DNA of 64,000 nt, taken from assembly GCA_910574475.1 (NCBI GenBank), contig CAJTAT010000009.1, positions 1 to 64,000 on the forward strand. Reading direction: 5' to 3'. Both the position numbers and the translations under genes were made by a program. Positions within the stretch are counted from its first letter, which is position 1; every line of letters starts with the position of its first letter. Below are positions 58,255 through 64,000 of the stretch, one piece after another. Source of the stretch: Clostridia bacterium (lineage in GTDB: Bacteria > Bacillota > Clostridia > Lachnospirales > Lachnospiraceae). The notes under the pieces were generated by a model. The model had not been told where the DNA came from. It worked only from the letters and a program-made list of their open reading frames with translations, and did no database searches.

Positions 58255-60715
58255 TATGGGCGATCTATTCCTAAAAACTCTGAACATGAGCATTGCTGCA
58301 AGCTGGCTGATTTTAGCAGTGGTGTTGCTCCGGTTCGTTCTGAAGAAAGCACCCAAGTGGGTGAATGTTCTGCTCTGGGGCATCGTGGCAATCAGGCTGA
58401 TTTGCCCGGTTACGATTGAAAGTCCGGCTTCCATGATTCCCGATTCTGTTGGAAGCGGCGAATTGATTTCGAAGTGGACGAATGATTACATTGGCAATGT
58501 GGATATTCATCATCCCAACTCTGTGCATTATGACGCAGCAATCGGCGCCGGTAGAGAGCCAATTTCTGATGGCGAAGGCAGTTACTATATTGTGACGAGG
58601 CACGACCAGTTGGATGAACCGGCTACCATTAAAAATACTGTTGTGCCGGTTCTTTCCGTTATGTGGGTTGCTGGCATGACTGTCATGGCTTTCTATGCAG
58701 TTATCAGCTTTTGGCATTTGCGGCGTAAGGTCAATGAAGCAGTTATGTTCAAGGGGAACATCCTCCTGTGCGACCATGTAAAATCTCCGTTTATCCTGGG
58801 ACTGATTCGCCCCAAAATCTATCTGCCCTCCAACATGGACGCTACATCCATGGAGCCGGTGATTGCCCACGAAAAGGCGCATCTGACGAGGCGCGACCAC
58901 TGGTGGAAGCCGCTGGGCTTTCTGATCCTGACGGTTCACTGGTTCAATCCCCTGTGCTGGGTAGCTTATGTGCTGCTGTGCCGGGACATTGAGTTGGCCT
59001 GCGATGAGAAGGTCATCCGGCAAATGGATTTGGACGGAAAGAAGAAATACTCTACTTCCCTGTTGGAGTGCAGTACGGGGCGGCGGCTGGTAACAATTTG
59101 CCCGCTGGCTTTTGGAGAAGTTGACGTAAAAGAAAGGGTGAAAAACGTATTGAATTATAAAAAGCCGGCGTTTTGGCTTATGGTTGTGGCTGTCGTTGCC
59201 TGTGCGGTGGTAACAGTGTGCTTTGCAACGAATCCAAAGCAGGACTCTTTTCAAGAGCAGCACACGGTTCAGGCGCGGATTACCGGGGTTGAGGACGCTT
59301 CCTTCCTGGTCGAACCAGTAGAGGGGGCTTCGGAGCTATCCTCCTGCGATTTGTTCCGTGTTCCCATCACGAATATGCCCCCATCCCCTGAACCGCAGGT
59401 GGGAAACATTGTGGAGATTAGCTATGACGGCTCTATTCTGGAAAGTTATCCGGCTCAGTTCGGCACAGTTTATAGCATGAGGGTGGTTTCACAGGAAAAT
59501 CGGCCGGAAATAGAAGAATTGCGGGTGAAATACCCGGAATATTTTGAACTTGGAACCTTCAAGGGATTGGAGGTCTATGTCTGGCAAATGGCCGAGAATG
59601 ACTACCGTTTTGGGCTGATGCAGGGAACCAACCGTGAGAAAACGCCGGAAGAAAAAATGGCATTGAAAGGTGCTACGGCGGAGGAAATGGCACTGATTCT
59701 GTCCAACTTTGATATTGAGGACGAAAGTATTTTTGTGATTCCATGGCAAAATCCCATTTCCAGTTTCATGGTCACGGAGGACATGGTGAAAGACCCGGAA
59801 TATATCAACAACATTCGCACCATGCTGGGGCTGGATGGTGTTTCAATGGGTTCCGCTGGAGTGGAAGATACGCCAACCACTGTCGGGCCGGATACAGCTG
59901 CTACAACGCTATTCGAAGAACAGACCGCTATCCGTCAGGCGATTCTGGAGCAGAACAAATCTTCCAACCCACAGGAGTACGATGTGGCCTGCTGCAGTTT
60001 TACCACATTGGAAACGCTTTCCGGTACACCGTTGGCGGGAAGCAACACCCATAAAATCACCTATTACGGATGGGCGCTCTATGAAGAATATAAGGTCACG
60101 GACGGCGGCTTGGAAACAGTCAGCGGTAGCCATATCCCGGTGGCACTTTCCTTTGACTTAGACGAACGAGGGTATATTCTGACTGAGTATTGGGAACCCG
60201 GAGATGGCAGCTATTATGCTCAGGACATCCGCGAAAAGTTCCCTGCACATATCATTGAGGACGGCATGGACAGCCAGAAGTTCATCCTCCAGCAGACACA
60301 GGAGTGTTACGCCCAGGCGGTAGCAGCTATCGGACTGGATACCGACAAAGTGATCGGGTCTCTCATTGAGACGATTTGTAGCAGCCCTGCATTGTCCTCA
60401 AATCCGGGGGATTATATTGAAGAACACTCCATTGAGTACCGGGAACTGACCTACTATGGCCGGTACACCCTGAAATACTGCTTCACCGAGTTTTTGAAGG
60501 GCGGGCAAACTGATTTGCGTGGGCATATTATGAGGGCCGCCATTGATGACATAGCGCCGGAAGCTCAACTCAATTTTGACGCCAAAACCGGACAGGAGTA
60601 TTTCGATGCGTGGAAGGACGCCGCGATATCCGTTGGGGAGCAGCACAATATGGAATGGATTGAAACGCATCAACCAGCTATCTATCTGTTGCTCAGTATG
60701 CTTGGGAAGGTATAG
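58247..60715 (+). CDS. BlaR1/M56-family membrane metallopeptidase with large unrelated ectodomain
   Basis: 822 aa. N-terminal membrane segments (two before, further near 120-150), cytosolic zinc protease IAHEKAHLTRRDHWW (HExxH) with ELACDEKVIRQM, another segment (about 305-325), then about 490 extracellular residues. Those lack the SxxK/KTG penicillin-sensor motifs of BlaR1 and instead seem to hold several unnamed modules (ARITGVEDASFLVEP, ATTLFEEQTAIRQAIL). It senses something other than beta-lactam, by inference. Confidence 0.82.
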   Translation: MNNMGDLFLKTLNMSIAASWLILAVVLLRFVLKKAPKWVNVLLWGIVAIRLICPVTIESPASMIPDSVGSGELISKWTNDYIGNVDIHHPNSVHYDAAIGAGREPISDGEGSYYIVTRHDQLDEPATIKNTVVPVLSVMWVAGMTVMAFYAVISFWHLRRKVNEAVMFKGNILLCDHVKSPFILGLIRPKIYLPSNMDATSMEPVIAHEKAHLTRRDHWWKPLGFLILTVHWFNPLCWVAYVLLCRDIELACDEKVIRQMDLDGKKKYSTSLLECSTGRRLVTICPLAFGEVDVKERVKNVLNYKKPAFWLMVVAVVACAVVTVCFATNPKQDSFQEQHTVQARITGVEDASFLVEPVEGASELSSCDLFRVPITNMPPSPEPQVGNIVEISYDGSILESYPAQFGTVYSMRVVSQENRPEIEELRVKYPEYFELGTFKGLEVYVWQMAENDYRFGLMQGTNREKTPEEKMALKGATAEEMALILSNFDIEDESIFVIPWQNPISSFMVTEDMVKDPEYINNIRTMLGLDGVSMGSAGVEDTPTTVGPDTAATTLFEEQTAIRQAILEQNKSSNPQEYDVACCSFTTLETLSGTPLAGSNTHKITYYGWALYEEYKVTDGGLETVSGSHIPVALSFDLDERGYILTEYWEPGDGSYYAQDIREKFPAHIIEDGMDSQKFILQQTQECYAQAVAAIGLDTDKVIGSLIETICSSPALSSNPGDYIEEHSIEYRELTYYGRYTLKYCFTEFLKGGQTDLRGHIMRAAIDDIAPEAQLNFDAKTGQEYFDAWKDAAISVGEQHNMEWIETHQPAIYLLLSMLGKV

Positions 60716-60720
60716 ATACC

Positions 60721-60948
60721 TTAAAACGCAAACAGTAGCTTTTGGGGCGGATGCTCTATGTCACAAGCCCTGATATACTTTATTGCCTGTTCAGCAAACA
60801 CCTTGCTCACCATCGTATCCCACTCGGCCAGCCGAACAATCTCTGCTGTGCCGCTTACAAAGTCAAACTGAATCTCATCCCACTCGCCGTCGCAGTCTGC
60901 CTGATACTCGTAGACTGCGGCGGCGATTTTCTTTTTTGTCCGTTTCAT
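60721..60948 (-). CDS. Possible small protein, 75 aa
   Basis: MKRTKKKIAAAVYEYQADCDGEWDEIQFDFVSGTAEIVRLAEWDTMVSKVF... is open and has a natural composition, but no site or family supports it strongly. It lies against the end of the BlaR1-like gene. Confidence 0.35.
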   Translation of the reverse strand: MKRTKKKIAAAVYEYQADCDGEWDEIQFDFVSGTAEIVRLAEWDTMVSKVFAEQAIKYIRACDIEHPPQKLLFAF

Positions 60949-60959
60949 CGACCGGACAA

Positions 60960-61083
60960 GTCCAGTGGCAAACGGACGCAGAAGGTCAAAATCGTTTTCA
61001 ACTTCCTGGAGGAAGTAGAAGTACCGGAAACCAGCGAACCTGTAATTACGCAAACTACCTATGGACGCAGAAAGACGGCGTGA
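60960..61083 (+). pseudogene. C-terminal remnant of a large serine recombinase (DUF4368 type)
   Basis: Reads SSGKRTQKVKIVFNFLEEVEVPETSEPVITQTTYGRRKTA and stops, a common end of TnpX/transposon serine recombinases. No upstream catalytic part remains. A hairpin GGCGTGAC / GTCACGCC follows at 61076-61098. Confidence 0.65.
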
Positions 61084-61098
61084 CACTCGGTCACGCCG

Positions 61099-61613
61099 CC
61101 CTCTGCGGCAAATAGTTACTTGTCACTATTAAGCCTTGCGTTTGTAGTGTTTTTAGGATTTTCTTTTTTGAGCAATATGTTTACACTTTTCAAAAAATCA
61201 TCCTCTTTATGGAGTTTCCAGCAATATGATTTGCTGCATGTTCAAGCTGATTTTCTATATTACTCTTGTCCTTTTGATCAAAGCAGTAATTCATAGCAAG
61301 TGAAATTATTTTTCTTATACATACTATCATTCATTGTTATTTACTACGTAATTCCAATCCCATTCAAAGTCACAATAGTAATAATATCCTTTAGTAAATC
61401 CCATTTTTTCAGAAGTATCGCCATATCATAGGATTCTAGAAACTTTGATAATATCATCACTATCTTTTATAAGTTGTTTAAGTATCCACTTTTGCTCTTC
61501 ATCCTGAATGTGTGTAAAATATTTTATACATTCTTCTCTACTCATTTTAATAACCCACTTTATTTTCTATTGTTTTTATCATAGTCCCATAAACGTTATT
61601 AGGAGGGTATATT
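61099..61613. other. Non-coding stretch with a degenerate minus-strand ORF
   Basis: 61426-61545 on the minus strand reads MSREECIKYFTHIQDEEQKW... then stops at a TGA, with further coding-like sequence after it (GDTSEKMGFTKGYY), so it is probably a decayed small gene. Nothing else supported. Confidence 0.4.
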
Positions 61614-61706
61614 ATGGATTGGAATTCAAGCGCATTATGGGGAATTATTGGTTTAATTGGTGGTTTCCTTTTTAGTTTTATTTTTTATAAATTAAGTACA
61701 AAATAA
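61614..61706 (+). CDS. Small membrane peptide, 30 aa
   Basis: AGGAGGGTATATT before ATG 61614 gives a strong start. The product MDWNSSALWGIIGLIGG...KLSTK has a single membrane segment with a basic end, like small regulatory or toxin peptides. A hairpin (AAGGCATA / TATGCCTT) overlaps the stop and is followed by T-poor sequence. Too short for family assignment. Confidence 0.55.
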   Translation: MDWNSSALWGIIGLIGGFLFSFIFYKLSTK

Positions 61707-61855
61707 GGCATACCAGATTCCCACATCCGATATGCCTTATGCCCCAATAATATCATCAACGCATTTGATCAACTCTTCCTACTTCTATATATAAAAACCG
61801 ATAATATGCATTCACATTATATAAACAATCCGTTTAAATTTCACAGATGATGTGC

Positions 61856-62692
61856 TCAAACTTCCCCACGTTTAAACTTCCAGATCATCTCACTGGTAAG
61901 GCTGATATTAAGCGGCTGCGCTGGAGCCTCCTCGCGGGTAAACCAACCGGCTTCTGCCAATTCCTGCGTATCCAGTGTAATCTTGTCATCCCCGTCCAAA
62001 TCGGCAAAAAACCCAAACAAAAGAGAATCCGAAATCGACCACGGCTGGCTCTTATAATAGCGCAGATTTTTTACATGGAGTCCAACCTCCTCAAAAACCT
62101 CTCGCTTGACTGTTTCTTCTATCGTCTCGCCGATCTCCGCAAAACCTGCGATTAAAGCATAGTGAGTCACAGGACGGCCGGCATATTTTGACATCAGAAT
62201 CTTGTCTCCATGAAGAACGCCTACAATAATCGCCGGAGAAATCTTTGGATACTCCATCAGGCCACAGTCGGGGCAGTATAGCATCCGTTCTTTATCCGAC
62301 TGCATCATCGGCCGCCCACAGTGGCTGCAAAAGCTGCGGGAATCATACCAGCGGTGAAGCTGCCTGGCTGTTATGGCGGCAAAGGCCAGCCATTGAGGGT
62401 TGGCGCCTCGAAGCATATAAGTATCTTCCATGAAAAAACGCTCCCTATCCCAGGATGTTAAGTGCTTGATCAGATAAAAAGTATGATTGTCAATCGAAAA
62501 TAAGTAAATAAGCTGTGGGGAGAGCTTTGTGGATAGCTCTGGAAAATCCTGAAACTGAGGAAAACAAATCTCATCCCTCCTCTGGCCTATCAGGACCTTT
62601 TCCCCCTCAAAATACACCAAAAAGCTTTCCTTTGTGGGAGGTACAAGCTTATATTCATTGTGGTAAATATGTGGTGCGATATCCTGTATCAT
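61856..62692 (-). CDS. nudC: NAD+ diphosphatase NudC
   Basis: 278 aa. A zinc ribbon (FCSHCGRPM...LYCPDCG), Nudix box GFAEIGETIEETVKREVFEEVG, and the NADH motif SQPWSISDSLLFGF. Hydrolyses NADH/NAD+ and can decap NAD-RNA. An N-terminal region of about 120 residues matches family length. Confidence 0.93.
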   Translation of the reverse strand: MIQDIAPHIYHNEYKLVPPTKESFLVYFEGEKVLIGQRRDEICFPQFQDFPELSTKLSPQLIYLFSIDNHTFYLIKHLTSWDRERFFMEDTYMLRGANPQWLAFAAITARQLHRWYDSRSFCSHCGRPMMQSDKERMLYCPDCGLMEYPKISPAIIVGVLHGDKILMSKYAGRPVTHYALIAGFAEIGETIEETVKREVFEEVGLHVKNLRYYKSQPWSISDSLLFGFFADLDGDDKITLDTQELAEAGWFTREEAPAQPLNISLTSEMIWKFKRGEV

Positions 62693-62703
62693 TTGTAACC
62701 CTC

Positions 62704-63213
62704 CTAAGCAAAATTTACTTTTTTAACTGCCTCCTCGTAATAAGACTTTGTCCGTTCATCAAAACACACCATCTGAACCTTTAGTTCCTGATGTTCCCTA
62801 CAAAAATCTAATATGGTCTCCACTGCAATCTCAGAAGCTTTCTCTAAAGGGAAGCGATAAATTCCTGTGCTGATAGAAGGAAAGGCAACTGTTCTTAAGT
62901 CATGCTCCACTACAAGCTTCAGACAGTTTACATAACAGCTTTTTAGTAATTCTGCCTCTCCTTTACTGCCTCCGTTCCAGACAGGCCCCGGTGTGTGAAT
63001 GACAAACTTTGCAGGCAAACGGTATCCTTTTGTAAGCTTTGCCTGACCAGTTTTACATCCGTGCAGCTCCCGACATTCCTGTAAAAGTTCTGGTCCTGCC
63101 GCCCGATGAATAGCGCCATCTACACCTCCGCCTCCCAGCAGACTAGTATTGGCCGCATTTACAATTGCATCCGCGTGAACCTTTGTAATATCTCCCAAAA
63201 CGATCTCCAGCAT
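62704..63213 (-). CDS. Macrodomain ADP-ribose hydrolase (YmdB/MacroD-like)
   Basis: 169 aa. Start [12 protein letters not shown] at 63213. [34 protein letters not shown] is the ADP-ribose-binding loop; [17 protein letters not shown] the second. Acts on O-acetyl-ADP-ribose or ADP-ribosylated targets. Eleven bases before nudC, plausible shared NAD metabolism. Confidence 0.92.
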   Translation of the reverse strand: MLEIVLGDITKVHADAIVNAANTSLLGGGGVDGAIHRAAGPELLQECRELHGCKTGQAKLTKGYRLPAKFVIHTPGPVWNGGSKGEAELLKSCYVNCLKLVVEHDLRTVAFPSISTGIYRFPLEKASEIAVETILDFCREHQELKVQMVCFDERTKSYYEEAVKKVNFA

Positions 63214-63226
63214 AATTTCCTCCTTT

Positions 63227-64000
63227 TTAGATGCTCTCAGTTGGAACAAAGTCCCCCCTATCGACTGTCAATCGGTATCCAATTGCTTCCACTCGCCGGG
63301 CCAGGCTTTCCATACTCTCTACCGCTTCCTCACCATCATATAGCTCATACTTTTTCTGATAGATAGCTGGGGACAACTTCGGCATCACTACATTGCCGCC
63401 TGCTGCCAGTCCCTTTTCTCTCCCCTCTGGATCCAGGGTCCCAAGAGCCGTGGTGGCAGGAATCAAAGCCTGGGGTAACAAAATTCGAACAATGGATAAA
63501 AGTCTGAGAGTCAGTTTCACACTTCCTGGTGGCTCTTCTGCAAATCTTGTACTGTGATGAGGGATAAAAGGTCCGATTCCTACCATTTGAGGCTGAAGTT
63601 CCTGAAGGAAAACCAGATCTTGTGCAAGTTCCCTGTAAGTCTGTCCGGGAGAGCCTACCATAAATCCAGCTCCCACCTGATATCCAAGGGTTTTCAGATG
63701 GTACAGACACTGTTTGCGCACAGCAAGGCTCATTTCCTTAGGGTGAATCTTCCTGTAATGGACCTGATCAGCAGTCTCATGGCGAAGCAGATACCGATCA
63801 GCTCCTGCCTCCCGGAATCTACGGTAACTGTCATAAGTCTTTTCCCCAATAGACAGCGTCAAGGCGCAGTCCGGGTATCTTTCTTTGACAGAGTATATGA
63901 TTTTTACCATTCGTTCATCTGTAAAATAGGGATCTTCTCCTCCCTGAAGGACAAACGTGCGAAAGCCCAATTCATATCCACGCTGACAACAGCTCAAAAT
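63227..64000 (-). CDS. hydE: [FeFe]-hydrogenase maturase HydE (partial, runs off the right edge)
   Basis: 257 residues visible, C-terminal part of a radical SAM protein: [79 protein letters not shown] and [13 protein letters not shown] match HydE. The CxxxCxxC cluster lies beyond the window. Indicates a hydrogen-metabolising anaerobe. Confidence 0.9.
   Translation of the reverse strand: MLSCCQRGYELGFRTFVLQGGEDPYFTDERMVKIIYSVKERYPDCALTLSIGEKTYDSYRRFREAGADRYLLRHETADQVHYRKIHPKEMSLAVRKQCLYHLKTLGYQVGAGFMVGSPGQTYRELAQDLVFLQELQPQMVGIGPFIPHHSTRFAEEPPGSVKLTLRLLSIVRILLPQALIPATTALGTLDPEGREKGLAAGGNVVMPKLSPAIYQKKYELYDGEEAVESMESLARRVEAIGYRLTVDRGDFVPTESI

Noticed and set aside
58313..59263. 316-codon minus-strand ORF opposite the BlaR1-like gene
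   Set aside because: The plus-strand product has membrane segments and an HExxH site; the minus-strand frame has Cys/His/Gln-rich shadow composition.

Overview
The window looks like a chromosomal segment of a gut Lachnospiraceae-type Clostridium (Blautia/Ruminococcus/Dorea-like). The low to mid GC content supports this, as do a Cys T-box leader followed by cysE-cysS-mrnC-rlmB-sigH, a sporulation-type sigma factor, a HydE hydrogenase maturase, and Clostridia-type PspA and HtrA loci. The assignment rests on recognising protein families and gene order, not on a search.

Layout. 1-9.1 kb is a graveyard of mobile DNA. It holds two near-identical 275-bp MITEs and a 41-bp internally deleted derivative, an ORF6N regulator with an unusual repeated palindrome, a tRNA-Arg-like fragment next to a tyrosine integrase that has lost its first catalytic Arg by deletion, an excisionase, a ParE/RelE toxin-antitoxin pair, and several broken genes. 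9.2-10.9 kb has a sigma/DUF4179 pair. 10.9-15.4 kb is a leftward SatD-DUF3307-helicase/nuclease operon. At 15.5-15.7 kb is a 6S-like structured RNA, and next to it an IS110-family element with a probable bridge RNA on the 3' side of its transposase.

17.05-29.2 kb is the most unusual part. It is an island with no visible recombinase. One leftward gene train encodes HTH proteins, an HNH-like protein, several unknown proteins, a cell-wall-anchored protein with its sortase, and five consecutive zinc-ribbon/membrane proteins with different outer domains. A divergent gene encodes a large D12-class DNA adenine methyltransferase-like protein. A short motif, consensus ARTACCCCWG (core TACCCC), occurs 32 times by my count across 11.5 kb. 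It always lies on the same DNA strand, regardless of gene direction, reading frame or coding status, and stops at the island edges. I regard this as the best candidate for an undescribed system: a DNA-level mark or address that the island carries and probably uses together with its own methyltransferase, nuclease or HTH proteins.

29.3-40.8 kb is ordinary chromosome: an RlmD-like RNA methyltransferase, xylulokinase, a PspA / zinc-ribbon / SPFH / PcrA cluster, and HtrA. 40.9-47.74 kb is a compact integrated element in tRNA-Thr(GGU). It has exact 25-bp att repeats, a split FtsK-like coupling ATPase, a Rep protein of the CRESS-DNA-virus/geminivirus type (HUH nuclease plus SF3 helicase), a long stem-loop that may be its origin, and an intact integrase. 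Sequence just left of attL matches the element's own right end, which suggests an older tandem insertion.

48-57 kb is housekeeping DNA: a CdaR-like regulator, DUF1836, a VanZ-DD-carboxypeptidase fusion, sigH, rlmB, mrnC, cysS, cysE, T-box, a GNAT protein and ispF. At 57.5-64 kb come tRNA-Val and tRNA-Met, a BlaI/BlaR1-type pair with an operator, mobile-element debris, a 30-residue membrane peptide gene, nudC, a macrodomain protein and a partial hydE running off the right edge.
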